The notes under the pieces are model-generated. The model was not told the DNA's origin, did no database searches, and saw only the letters and a list, made by a program, of their open reading frames with translations. Of a stretch of DNA of 64,000 bases, positions 21,045 to 32,710 are shown piece after piece. The stretch covers positions 248,001-312,000 of the forward strand of contig CADCXC010000011.1 of the NCBI GenBank assembly GCA_902806595.1, read 5' to 3'. Each line of letters opens with the position of its first letter. The first letter of the stretch is position 1. The DNA comes from Pyrenopolyporus hunteri. Its lineage: Eukaryota; Ascomycota; Sordariomycetes; Xylariales; Hypoxylaceae. The translations under genes were made by a program, and so were the position numbers.

Positions 21045-22262
21045 ATGCCACCAGCGCTTTGCGCTCTCTGCAAAACAGAGCGGGCCTTGATCAAGAGGCC
21101 GAAAAACCACGAGAAGCTTTGCAAGACATGTTTTATCCAAATATTTGAAGATGAGGTACACCACACTATAACCTCGTCACAGCTTTTCTTTCCAGGGGAA
21201 AAGGTGGCAATCGGCGCATCGGGCGGCAAGGATTCAACCGTCTTGGCTTCGGTTCTCAAGACCTTAAACGAAAGGCATAAATACGGAGTCGATTTGGTTC
21301 TACTTAGTATCGATGAGGGTATCAAGGGCTACAGGGATGATTCCCTCGAGACAGTCAAGCGCAATGCGGCCCAGTACGATATGCCGCTTAAAATAGTAGG
21401 CTACGATGAATTATATGGCTGGACCATGGACCAAGTCGTAGAGACAATTGGCAAAAAGGGCAATTGTACCTATTGCGGCGTCTTCCGACGACAGGCTCTG
21501 GACCGGGGTGCGAAGATGTTGGGCATTAAACACGTCGCCACAGGCCATAACGCCGACGATGTCGCAGAGACTGTACTAATGAACCTCCTGCGAGGAGATT
21601 TACCGCGCTTATCGAGGAGTACAAGTATCGTCACCGGAAGCGATGCGAGTGAAGTTAAGAGGAGCAAGCCACTCAAATACTCCTACGAAAAGGAGATTGT
21701 GCTATACGCGCACCACAAGAAGCTTGACTATTTCAGTACCGAGTGCATCTACAGCCCGGAAGCGTTCAGGGGAAGCGCTAGGAGTTTGATCAAGAATTTG
21801 GAGAAGGTCCGTCCCAGTGCCATCTTGGATGTCGTTCGAAGTGGTGAGGATATGGCGAGACTAGTCCCTGGAGCTACACAAAGCTCGTGTCATTGCGACG
21901 GGAAGACTACATCCAAACAGACTCCTTCCGACGAGGACAATATCGGCGGTTGTGGTTCGGCAAACGGTCGCACAAACGGTGGTGAAATGGCAGCCATGGA
22001 GAAGCAACTGAGAGAAAACGAAGCTGCTGAGGCTGCTGAACTTGAGACGGAGATCACGGTTAAAAAGTCTGAAAGCAAACGTCATGATAGGCCAAGCCAA
22101 CCCAATGGCCAACCCAAGGCGTCGAACATCAGCCTACCCGTTAGGTTAAAGCAAAAGCTGGGCACATGTGAGAAATGCGGTTACATGTCGAGCCAGAAAC
22201 TATGCCAAGCCTGCATGCTGCTCGAAGGCCTGAATAAGAACCGACCGGAGATCACGATATAG
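21045..22262 (+). CDS. NCS6: Cytosolic tRNA 2-thiolation protein NCS6 (CTU1)
   Basis: One exon, 405 residues. Ncs6 with Ncs2 forms the enzyme that places sulfur (from Urm1) on the wobble uridine of Lys, Glu and Gln tRNAs. N-terminal CxxC pairs (ALCALCKT and KLCKTCF) bind zinc. The ATP-pyrophosphatase loop is GASGGKDSTVL near residue 60. Two more cysteines (GNCTYCGVFRR) form the conserved iron-sulfur/catalytic CxxC, followed by TGHNADDVAETVLMNLLRGD. The C-terminus ends in a zinc pair region (CEKCGYMSSQKLCQACMLL). Between about residues 285 and 365 lies a low-complexity, Ser/Glu-rich insert that other fungi also vary in. Start chosen at the first ATG, which gives the normal MPPALCALC start. Confident. 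Confidence 0.96.
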   Translation: MPPALCALCKTERALIKRPKNHEKLCKTCFIQIFEDEVHHTITSSQLFFPGEKVAIGASGGKDSTVLASVLKTLNERHKYGVDLVLLSIDEGIKGYRDDSLETVKRNAAQYDMPLKIVGYDELYGWTMDQVVETIGKKGNCTYCGVFRRQALDRGAKMLGIKHVATGHNADDVAETVLMNLLRGDLPRLSRSTSIVTGSDASEVKRSKPLKYSYEKEIVLYAHHKKLDYFSTECIYSPEAFRGSARSLIKNLEKVRPSAILDVVRSGEDMARLVPGATQSSCHCDGKTTSKQTPSDEDNIGGCGSANGRTNGGEMAAMEKQLRENEAAEAAELETEITVKKSESKRHDRPSQPNGQPKASNISLPVRLKQKLGTCEKCGYMSSQKLCQACMLLEGLNKNRPEITI

Positions 22263-22479
22263 AGATCACGATATAGACATGGAATGGGTGGGCGTTTCGG
22301 TGTATCTGGAGGTGTTAGAACAGCATAAAGGAGATACCCTAGTTAAAATTATGGCCAAGTAGTATAAGGGAGACACAAGGACTTGAGGATCATATGCTAT
22401 ATTCCGTAGACTTTATACGAGTGATTGTCCTTTGGGAGCAACATGTGTGCCTTTGTTCCATATCTTTAATTTCTGCCGT

Positions 22480-22917
22480 CTATGTAAATCGCTTCTCGAG
22501 CTAGACACTATGTAAGTATGACAGACATAATTAAGGGCTCGAGAAACATACTCTCCAAGGGTTGTTCAATTCGAATCCTGCTGGCGCTATGGCGGCGTCG
22601 CTCTGTCCTCGCAGGCTTCCTGTTAAGCGGCGGTCTCGGTCCATCACTGCAGAAGGTCCAATTAGCTCAGCCCACCAAGCAAGTGTATTGTAGCCCAGAT
22701 CTGCCATACTTTGCCTATCCCACTGGTCCAGCGATCGTCTCGCCCTCTTTCCGCCGTTCTGCCAATTCCGGAATTTCGAAAGTCCCGCGCCCGTCGTGCC
22801 AAACATCTACAAAGCCTTAGTAACCGATAACTCCGTATTCTAAGTTCACTGCGCTATCGGAGTCCTTACGGCCAGGATGATTCCGTAGGGAATCAGTGCT
22901 TCGAAGGGGATAGCCAT
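22480..22917 (-). CDS. NDUFA1: NADH:ubiquinone oxidoreductase subunit NDUFA1 (MWFE type)
   Basis: A small gene easy to miss, since no exon is longer than 97 nt. Exons 22917-22870, 22806-22710, 22646-22552 and 22494-22480 join to 84 residues: MAIPFEALIPYGIILA|MFGTTGAGLSKFRNWQNGGK... then DQWDRQ(M)|MDRDRRLTGSLRGQ and FELNNPWR|KRFT. This is an accessory subunit of mitochondrial complex I with one N-terminal membrane segment (residues 4-26). Each junction restores the order known for fungal NDUFA1 (short membrane helix, basic NGGKR loop, LDxWDxQMMxRDRRLTG, FELNNPW end). The last 15-nt exon is the least certain: without it the frame would read a few residues into the intron and stop. It is convergent with NCS6 (217 bp) and divergent from the histone acetyltransferase. 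Confidence 0.85.
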
Positions 22918-23933
22918 TGCGGGAACCACGGGCCTATTGTTATAATCAGAAGATTAGTGAACGGCCGATAGAGACAGCAATTGACGAGGTTGTAAGGACT
23001 CACGATAATAGGTGACCGCAGATTAAGCTTGCAATTGCTTATCGGGGGGATTAGTTGAACGACAACTCACAATAGTTTGTTGTATGATGAAGTCAGGTTT
23101 CAGTGCTAAGCGACCAATGATGTCGAGTCCTTACAGTGGCATGAGGTTTAAACGTTCGGATTATGTAAGCTGTCAAGTATCTTCGCCCAGGGTACATTAG
23201 GTACCTACGTACCTACGTACGTACCTAGGTACCTACATAGCTCAAGTGGCCACAGCTTTGGTGAACATGTGGGCCTCAACCAATCTACCCCGAAGCACAT
23301 GTATCAGGTACCTACATACCTATTATACGTTCCTGATAGGCTGGTCCGTATAGGTAGCTGACTAACTTGGTGGAGCACAGCAGCAAGCTATACCACCCGA
23401 CTTTACTTCGCTTTTGCTCATCCAAAGGCAACCGCGAGGGGAACCGTTTCATCACCACAAGGCGCATTTGTCACTGCTTGCCACATGTTTAACTCTTTGT
23501 TCCCTGGGAAAGACGCGTCAATCGCCTCCAGAAGTCGCGACTTCTTACCACCGTCGAATAAAAATCCCTCCACCACCGATTTTCGGCGCGTCCAAATTTG
23601 GTACAAATCTTCCGCGTCGATAGAATAAACCTCCCACATTACAGATTCAAATGTCTTGGGTATCGCATATTTTCGAACCCAGCTCTATCATATCTCTACG
23701 TCCCTTGTACTATTTAATTCTATAAATCCCCCCACTGCATCGCGACCGGCATGCGACGAAGTCCTTCGTAACGCGAAACGGCGCGACCTGGAGGCCTCGA
23801 AGCACCCCCTTTGCCACCCAGTACCTATCGCAAGATACACTTAGCTTAGTCTACCCTGCCGCCGCCTCTCACGTAACCGCATCGTTAGGCCGATCCGCCA
23901 TCGTTGATCCAGCTTGTTACATCAGGATAGGCG
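22918..23933. other. Divergent promoter region, NDUFA1 and SAS3
   Basis: About 1 kb between two opposed start codons. It holds palindromic GTACCTACGTACGTACCTAGG-type repeats around 23190-23240. No coding region I can support. Confidence 0.5.
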
Positions 23934-26900
23934 ATGGCCAACGCGCAACTCATGGAAGAGGAGCTACAGCAAAGTGTGGTCCTGTCCGAAGAGGACGCCG
24001 AGTTTGAGGAAGATCTGCCAGGCGACGCAATGATGGTAGACAACGATGGCGGCCCTCCGCCCGAGGGACACTCAGTCGACCCAACCAACATAGGTACCCC
24101 ACAGAGCCAGCGTGAGCCAATAGAATATCATGAGGAAGGCGACGCCGAACCCGATATAGAGCTCGTAGAGAATGTGGCGCCACAACGTGAAGAGGAGGGT
24201 GACTTCGATGAAATACACGCTGGTGACGATGGCGTTGATGACGCAGATGATGCCGATCATGGCGACGATAATTTGAGTAGTGACGATGACATCCATGGCG
24301 ATGATGATGTCTTTGATATTGACGCAGAGGGAGAGGATGACGACGAAGACGTTGGTCAAGGTCACATCAATCCCAACGCAGCGTCTAGTGATGAGGAAGA
24401 TATGGACCACGAGGCTGCCGAGGAGGATGAAGACGAGAACGAGGGCGTCGGCGCTGTCAAGATTAAACCCGGCGATACCGATGACGATGACAGCGAGAGT
24501 GACGATGATATCAGCTTAGCGTCTGGCTCTAGTGATCGTGAATCCGCGGCAGAATGGGAAGAGGTAGCCGATAATGACGACGAAGACGAAGAATCTGACG
24601 CCGCAGTCGCCAGTAATTGCATATTCTGTAAGAAAGACGAGGAACACGATCCAGGAGTAGAGTTCGAGGCCTATCTTTCTTGTAAAGGAGGATGTGGTGA
24701 GCATAGTACGTATAACGCCCTGACTGCCGGCCTAGGGAGTTGTTAGTTATCTGACTTGGTGTAATTTAGCCCACCAGCAATGTGCTCGCGACGTGGGATC
24801 TCTCCGCGACGACAACAGTGAGTTACACTCTCCCTGCAAGTGTTCAATCATCGTGTCGCTCACCTATTTGTACAGATGCATCGAATTGGATGTGCCCCGA
24901 TTGTTTTGGCTTTAGGCGTGCGGCATCCGGCTCAGAAGCAGAGTTTGGGGGTGAACATGCAGAGAGCAGCCACAAAATGGAGGTGGACGGCGACGGCGGC
25001 GATGTCAGTGATTTATCTCCCACGTCGACCAATCGATCAACGGCCTCTAAGATTGCGCGAGATCTCCTTCCCTCTCAGCGCGGCTTAAACAAACCAGATT
25101 CGCATTCCGTCTTTAATCAGTTAGTACTCGACGAGGATCCTATGGATGGGTCGCGAGTGCTGCGGAAGAGGAAGACGTCATCTGCCGAAGCGGACGAGGA
25201 AGTAATGTCACTGCGTAAGCGTAGAAAGAACACGGACGAGTCAGCGGTAGACGACACGGCCCACCTGCAGGAGAAAGCAAACTCGGTCGAAACCACAGGA
25301 ACCAGGCAACGGGCGGGTCGCTCCTTAAGACACAAAGCATCAAACATGGAGGGACTGTGCACCGTGGTGAAGAAGTCGCGTTCTAGCCTTCTGGTTAAAA
25401 TGCGGGTAGGCGCGACGGAATTGCAGAAGATTCTAAGAAACCCGAGATCTCGCAGAAAACGATCCGGCAGAGCAACCACTTCCCGATCATCTCGGTCGTC
25501 AAGAAACGTCACATCAAGACGCGTCCCAGCCATTGCGGAACCGCCCCCCATGGCCCCTTTCTTCCCCTCTAGCTATTCCCAACCTTTCTATTCCTTTTAC
25601 GATAAGGAGCCCGATGAGTTAAAAGGCAAGCCCTACGGCGGCATCCTCACCGAGGAGCAAGCAGACACGACCAAAACACTCCCCACCAAGGATGATCGGC
25701 GCCGATTTGACGAAGCCAAGCAGAAGGCCGAAGAAGAATGGCGAAACCGATTGCTTGCTATGCAAGCCGAAGCTGAGGTACCGGTAAAGAAATCCCGTAA
25801 GGCTTCCGGCCCCGCAAGCCAGATTGAGTGCATCGAATTTGGCGGCTGGGAAATAGACACCTGGTATGCGGCCCCATATCCCGAAGAGTACAGTCGCAAC
25901 CGCGTCTTGTATATCTGCGAGTTTTGCTTGAAGTATATGAACTCGGACTACGTCGCTTGGCGACACAAGCTCAAGTGTGCCGCGAAGCACCCTCCCGGCG
26001 ACGAGATATATCGACATGGTTCAGTTTCGTTCTTCGAGGTTGACGGTCGAAAGAATCCAAACTATTGCCAGAATCTCTGTCTCTTGGCCAAGCTCTTCCT
26101 CGGCTCCAAAACGCTCTACTACGACGTTGAGCCATTCTTGTTCTACGTTCTTTGCGAGTATGACGACCTGGGCTATCATTTCGTCGGTTATTTCTCCAAG
26201 GAAAAGCGTGCAAGCAGCCAAAACAACGTGAGCTGTATCCTCACGTTGCCTATCCATCAGCGAAAAGGGTACGGGCACCTGCTCATCGACTTCTCGTATC
26301 TTTTAACGAAGGTGGAGGAGAAGACCGGCTCTCCCGAAAAGCCTCTGTCCGATATGGGTCTCGTGTCATATCGGAATTATTGGAGATTGGTCATATGCAA
26401 GTACCTCATAGATCACATGCCCGAGGATAAATCACAGAAGAAGGGCCTAAGTATCAGGCAAATATCCGACGATACAGGAATGACGCCCGACGATGTCATC
26501 TCGGCACTCGAAGCTCTTCGCTTCCTCGTTCGGGATCCCGTCACTCAAGTCTACGCTTTCCGAGTTGATCTAGCCTACTGCCACAAAGAAGTTGCGAAAT
26601 GGGAAGCAAAGAATTACGTTAAGCTGAATCCCAAGAATCTCACATGGACACCCTACGTCATGGGCCGTAGCAACGCTACAAACTTCGAGTTAGGACCCGC
26701 TCTTAACACAATTGCGCCCCGCGAGGAGGAGGAAGAAGTTAAAGCTGTTCAAACGCTCGCAGAGAGCGGTATCGCAACCGGAGACTTCGCTATTCCTCGG
26801 CCCGTCAATCAAAAGCCGCCTCTAGGAGCCGAGTCGTCCGTCCTCGAATCAACGGAGCCGAATGACAATGTCATTGTTGAGAACCAGGAAGACGTGAAAC

Positions 26901-27583
26901 CTAATGGCGTCAAGGAAAATACAAACGCTTCCGGAGGCCACTCAGAAGCTCCTAGCACGTCGGCCGGCGCTGTCGCAAGCGTCCCAGATGACGAAAACAG
27001 TTGGCGTAAACCATACGACACTATCCCTGTTAACAGGTTCCAGGTTTTCCCTCCGATCAACAATAGACGCACAGCCGTATCCCGTCTTAACTCGGCTATC
27101 GTCAGGCCGCCCCCGCTACCGCGTATCCCGCCTCCATCGGTACGACGCGCTTCGCGTCCTAAAGCTCGACGATCAACCGCTAGCACCACTGTGCGCAAGT
27201 CAGCGCAGAAGGCAAGTTCTGGTAAACGCAAGCCAGGTGGTACCGGACGAGGCCCCGGTCGATGGCCAAAAGGCACTAAGAAGAGCGACTACGGCAACGC
27301 CGACAGCGGTCCTGGCTTACCGCCAGCATGGATCGAGCGACAGCGACAAGCAGAACTGGCCGCCAAAGCAGCCGAGGAGAGCAATACCCAAGACACGGTC
27401 CAGGTGCAAGTTGCCGAGGCGAGCAAAAGCCAAAAGGGCAAGCAATCAGCCTCCCTCTCCGCCGCAGCCGATGCTACGACTAGTAACAGCGCTACGTTAC
27501 CCGGCGGTTCCGATGCTGACATTGACATGGCCGGGGCTGACAACAATCAGGAGGATGCAGGCGTGGAAGCAGATCAGGTGTAA
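23934..27583 (+). CDS. SAS3: MYST-family histone acetyltransferase with PHD finger (Sas3/MOZ type)
   Basis: Three exons (23934-24705, 24770-24817, 24876-27583) give 1175 residues. It acetylates histone H3 tails, in yeast as the catalytic part of NuA3. The first 225 residues are strongly acidic (runs of D/E). A PHD-type finger spans about 228-281 (CIFCKK ... CKGGCGEHTHQQC ... WMCPDC) and is assembled from all three exons. The MYST domain runs from about 590 to 850: C2HC zinc finger (ICEFCLKYM...HKLKC), the acetyl-lysine segment SKTLYYDVEPFLFY, catalytic Cys about 726 (NNVSCILTLP), acetyl-CoA loop QRKGYGHLL, and catalytic Glu about 761 (SPEKPLSDMGLVSY). The C-terminal 300 residues are disordered, with a basic AT-hook-like RGPGRWPKGTKK. 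Catalytic residues are intact. Confidence 0.93.
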
Positions 27584-29293
27584 AGAGCCTTCCGGGCAGG
27601 CATCAAAGCCATTTGTAAAATTACTTCGTGTATATTCTCAATTTTTCACACGCGCACACACTCACACCTCTAAGGAAGGGGTTTACGTATTTATAGGTGC
27701 ACGGCGCGCGGCGCTGCTGGCTCAAGGGAGAGCACAGAGTTCGGAGGGGCAACGGCGTCTAGGCGTGCACGCGGTCGGTGGCTTGGTTTCTCAGTTCGTT
27801 GCAGTGCTTACTCACAGATACCTAATGGAACGTTTGGTTCAGTCTGGCCGTATGTTGTTTAAAAGTTCTCGTCCAAGGGTGTGTTCCTAGAGGAAAGGGG
27901 TTGATGTGTGGATGTGGACAGGTTGAGGAGAGAGGTCGTTGTGGAGTGCCTATCGACTACCTACTTACCGTACCTACCCATATTACCTACCAGATGGGTA
28001 ACTAATACACACAAAATAGTAGTCCGTTTGTGTTTTCACTTGGAGATGTTTATGGTGTATGTCTAGGGGCATTACTGCTAAGGCGTTCTTGTCTCCCTCT
28101 TGAGATAATTTTATGGGTGACCGTTGTCAATTTCTATTCGCCCGGGTGGAATAAGATGCTGCTATTCGGCGCTTAGCCCGCAGAGAAACCTCTAAATTAT
28201 TCTTATATCACATATTCTACTCACATGAATACCTAGTTGGTACCGCCTCATCCCGTCATTTTATACTGGCTCCATGTATGGACATAGAAATAGTATAAGC
28301 GCTTACCAGTGGTCTTTATAGGGGTATCGTCATTTCCTCTTATTTCGAGTCTGAGTATGGAAGAGGAGGGTTGATATTATTACTTATTAAACGTGGGCAA
28401 GATTGCCTTCTCCTAATTCTCGTTTCATGGATGGGTGTATGTGAATTAGATGGACGGACAGGGCCGTTTAAGGGGAAGGTTCTGCTTGGTGGTGTTAAAC
28501 TATGGCTGTAGTTTTAGCTCCTCCTGTCCAGTCTAGGGATCTCGCTTGGTATTGCTTTAATTTCTGGTATTCTTGGATTGTGTCTTTAGTGACGGTTATT
28601 CACGATAGGGTGAGAATGAGTTTTGATCTTCTATAGCATCTACAACACTCTTTCGATAATCCATGGAGGGAGAAGCTCTTAAAGAGGGGTCCGAGATGAG
28701 AATATTATATTATACTATTTTACATAAGAGGAGCTAAATTTTTAACACCTTTTACGCTTTCTTGTTTATTCCTTTAGTTTTTCCTATGAGGAATCTGGTT
28801 ACCAAACTTGAAAGAACAGATATCTGTATGGTCGGTGGATTTAAGATGCTACGAAGCAGCCTAGATATACACTATGATAGGATACTGTCCGTAACATAAA
28901 AAATTACTCTAACTGGCTACCTTACTTGTAACTGCTCTATAGATAATATGTAGGTACGAAGACGGACACGGAACGTGAACTCGGAGTTCCGACGGCATAT
29001 GTGAAGACATTCGCTTATATTTATAAGCCGACCCGATTATCGCAACCCTACTACTTGATGAATGTTTATGCTTAAAACGGCTAAAGGGTAGTACCCGCCG
29101 CGTTTCAGCCTCCCAGATAAGAACAGGGGGCAGGGGTGGCCAATTATTACGGAAACGGCTAAAGTTGAACTCTGTGCTCCAACAGTCTTTACTAATTCCA
29201 TCTTTCCATCTGGCATCTTCCCCTATTTCAACTTGAGCGGTTGTATAATGAATACCCTCGCTGGAACGAGGTAGTCAACGGACCGGGGCAGCC
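27584..29293. other. Intergenic region, no gene seen
   Basis: About 1.7 kb, AT-rich from 28000 on. No coding region on either strand. Start is 3' flank of the acetyltransferase; the end is promoter of the next gene. Confidence 0.5.
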
Positions 29294-30503
29294 ATGAAGC
29301 GCCATAACATGTTGAACTTAGTGATGCCGGGCCGCGCAATCCCAATGTTGTTCTTGCTCTTGGCTCTGCACCAGCTTCTCATCGCTCCCGTCGTCGCATA
29401 CACGGCCCTGTCGGATCACTTCCTCAAATTGATCCCCTCGGGAGGCGACGACTTCGACATTGAAAAGGGCAAGCTCTTGGCGCCTATCCTGATTCCGCGC
29501 GTCCCGGGCACCCCGGGCCAGACGGCCGTTCAGGAGCATTTCGTCAAGTTCTTCTCCAACGAACTGCCGAAATGGAGTATCGAGTGGTACAATTCGACAT
29601 CCACGACACCCACCTCGGGCAAGCGAGAGCTACCGTTCGCGAACTTGGTGTTCAAGAGGGAGCCGCCCTGGGTTGCGGAAGGGCAGGCGAATTTACTTAC
29701 CCTCGCGGCTCATTATGATAGTCTGATGAAGCCCGACGGGTTCATTGGCGCTATCGATAGCGCCGCCCCTTGCGCTATGTTAATGCACGTTGCGAGGTAC
29801 CTCGATAAGTTCATTACGCAGATGCACGATGAGATGTCTGCCCTCGGCGAGGGCGGAACTATCGAGATGGATATGGGCGTGCAGATTATTTTATTCGATG
29901 GCGAGGAAGCCTTTTTGAAGTGGTCGGATACCGATTCGCTTTACGGTGCTCGGTAGGTCTCCCTAAACGTTCATACTCACCAAGTAGAAGACGCACTAAC
30001 GAGTCTTTAGAGCTCTGGCAGAGCATTGGGAGAGCTCGCTTCACCCGGCGATGTCATTATATCGCAACCCTTTGGATCAGATAAGCTTATTCGTTCTTCT
30101 GGACCTTCTCGGCTCGGCCAATCCCAGAGTGCCATCTATGTACCAGTCAACGCATTGGGCATATAAAGCCATGGCCAACATCGAGGACAGAATGCGCAAA
30201 CTAGGCCTTCTCGAGACGTCACCGCCGAATCCATTTCTGCCTGACGCGGAGAAGAAGCCGAGTGATTTCACGCCTGCATATATTGAGGACGATCACAAAC
30301 CTTTCATAAGCCGCGGAGTGCCGATTTTGCATGCGATTGCGTCCCCGTTTCCGGATGTATGGCATACCATAAAAGACGATGGTGCCCATCTGGATATGCC
30401 GACTGTACGTGACTGGTCCAAAATTGTCACGGCGTTTGCGCTTGAATGGTTGGATATGATGGAAGTTGAACCGAAGGAAGACGAGGCTTCAGCAACTGGC
30501 TGA
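29294..30503 (+). CDS. Glutaminyl-peptide cyclotransferase-like M28 protein
   Basis: Two exons (29294-29952 and 30011-30503), 383 residues. Glutaminyl cyclases turn N-terminal Gln of secreted peptides into pyroglutamate and are built like M28 zinc aminopeptidases with one zinc. A signal peptide is visible (basic start, then AIPMLFLLLALHQLLIAPVV, about residues 16-35), so the enzyme acts in the secretory pathway or outside. Zinc ligands fit the family: Asp in LAAHYDSL, Glu in FDGEEAF, His in WHTIKDDGAHLD. DGEEAF followed by WSDTDSLYGAR is the QC hallmark rather than a normal peptidase. The single intron joins YGAR|ALAEHW. It lies alone in the same orientation as epsin. Confidence 0.88.
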
Positions 30504-32710
30504 TGGTTTGTTTGGTGTGGTCTGGGCGCTCAATATTTTTTATATCATGTTATGGGAGCGAATATATTTACAAGGCGTTGGACTGGTCTAATATTCCTTG
30601 GTGTGGATCCCGAGCGTCCTTGAAATATGTATATACCTACCTACCACCTACATAAAATAATTCGGGATCAGAGATACTAAACTGCACCTTACTACCACCT
30701 TCATAATGGGTAATTGTATGTACTCCTATTGTGATAATATCTCTATGCAACCAATATTCGGCTTATGATAGACCTCATTACCGAACTTCGCGAGCTCTCG
30801 GCCAGCCCCTGACTTATTCTCCCGATGATGCCATGAGCTGCCTTACCATGAACTAACAGAATATTGGAATATCGAACCCCTTACTGGGCATGGCGGCATA
30901 TTAGCACTACTACGTAGGGGTATGCCGTTCACCAGTAAGCAAGCGGTAATGTAGATGTAAGGTATGCAAGAGGATTGTGTGCATAAGGGTACATAAACGT
31001 GAAGCTGAAGGGTTCAATTGAGATTGATGACTCCACAAGCTACGTCATTCCCGACGCCATGAATGGGAATGGGGTGACGCGCCCTGCATGCGAAAAGGTG
31101 CTAGTAGAAGGTACCTAGCCAAAGGCAGGTATTTTTTGTATGGCTACACGCTTGCGATGTACCTAACGGTGTGGTAGACACGCGGGAGATACGTTCATCG
31201 GTATGTGAGTCTGGTGGTTGCATATGTGTGTGTTACGTAGGGTATGCTATAGGTTGGTAGAGGTACCTATATTATGTCCTGCGCAAAATCGGAGGAACCG
31301 CATATAGACAGGTACATAAGGTAATGTATACACACTTACATTAGCAGTAGCTGCGCCGGCATCGACCAACAGCAGGGCCGGACACGTCGATGGGGCTTAT
31401 GGAGACGCTTTCCCTTGCCGCGTCACAATGGCCACCGGGAGGGAAAATGGGAAAGGAGCAGGTGCACAGGCGACCTTGAACCTGGAAGATTTGGAAATGG
31501 GCGCGAACAGGTCAAGCTGGGCACTTAAGTACCTACCAAGTAGTATATTACTAGGTACCTAGGTACATAGGTATTATAATTACAATTATCATTCTTAATA
31601 TATTACCTAGGTAAATACAAATGCCTCCTGTACGTAGGTAGTACGAGATAGGTACGTGCACTTACCTATTCTTTTAGGTACCTACCTATTTGACTGACGC
31701 ATCCTAACTTTATTTCATTAGTTTCTCCTATTCTTCGCGCTATAACTCTTAGTACGGTACTGGATGTGTACCTCTTACCTACCTCATCTCTGACCTTTGG
31801 TAACATGAACCCGGTGGCTGACTGTGTCACTGGTTTTCATAATTCCCTTTTTTTCCCTCTCGCCAATTTCTAGAGCCGAAGGATAATTCCTTTTACTATC
31901 AACTTTTTTTTTATTGCTAGCTTCGTACTGTACCTATTCCGCCTTTATTTTTTTCCCTTTCTTTCTTCCCGTATTTGATAATCATTTTAGAGACACCCAG
32001 TAAATGCAAGCCCAACCCAAGTACATACATACCTACGATACAGCATTTCTTACCTTACTTTAGTTGGCCTACCAGGTACCTGAACTTCCATAACCCCGTA
32101 CCTTGGGGTACGTACCCGTCTACGTCTTGCTTATAGGCACGATACCTGGGCATACCTAAGCGCACCTGCTGCGTCTCCTTTTGCCAAGGCCGGCCATTAC
32201 GCCTGTCTTCGTTCTTTTTGGGTGCGTGGTGCATCGGTACAACGTGTACAGGCACAGCTTTGGGCTCCCCTCCCCCAACATCGAGCATCTTCAGTTCCAT
32301 CCATCAATTACCAAGTTACTCCGATCAACCAACTTTTTCCCTCTCCCAATAAACTCGGCTCCCCTTCATCGCAATCCGCTGCTCTAGGCTCTGGCCTTGT
32401 CACTGCCCCATTCCGAGTTGCGGGCCTAACTTACAATCAGAACTATCACCGACTCGCTCATTCGTCGAAGGGGGGTTTGCGCACACACGCAGCTGGTGGT
32501 TTTACAGGTGGTTTTCCTGGTGGTGGTCGGTACTGAGATAATAATCCACCGGCTGGATTGCGCTTTTGTTGCGCCGACTACATACCACCCTACGATCGTA
32601 CCATCTTCAATATTCCAACGCATCTCGGCACAAATCATCTCGCCTCCCTCCCTCGAGCAACTCCCTCAGTCGCATACTTTATTTCGCTCGCTTCAGGAAA
32701 TACCGCCAAG
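30504..32710. other. Intergenic region, no gene seen
   Basis: About 2.2 kb. Contains repeated TACCTAGGTACCTA-type palindromic motifs (31540-31690). The last 500 bp is rich in C and T and probably the promoter and leader of epsin. No other gene found. Confidence 0.5.
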
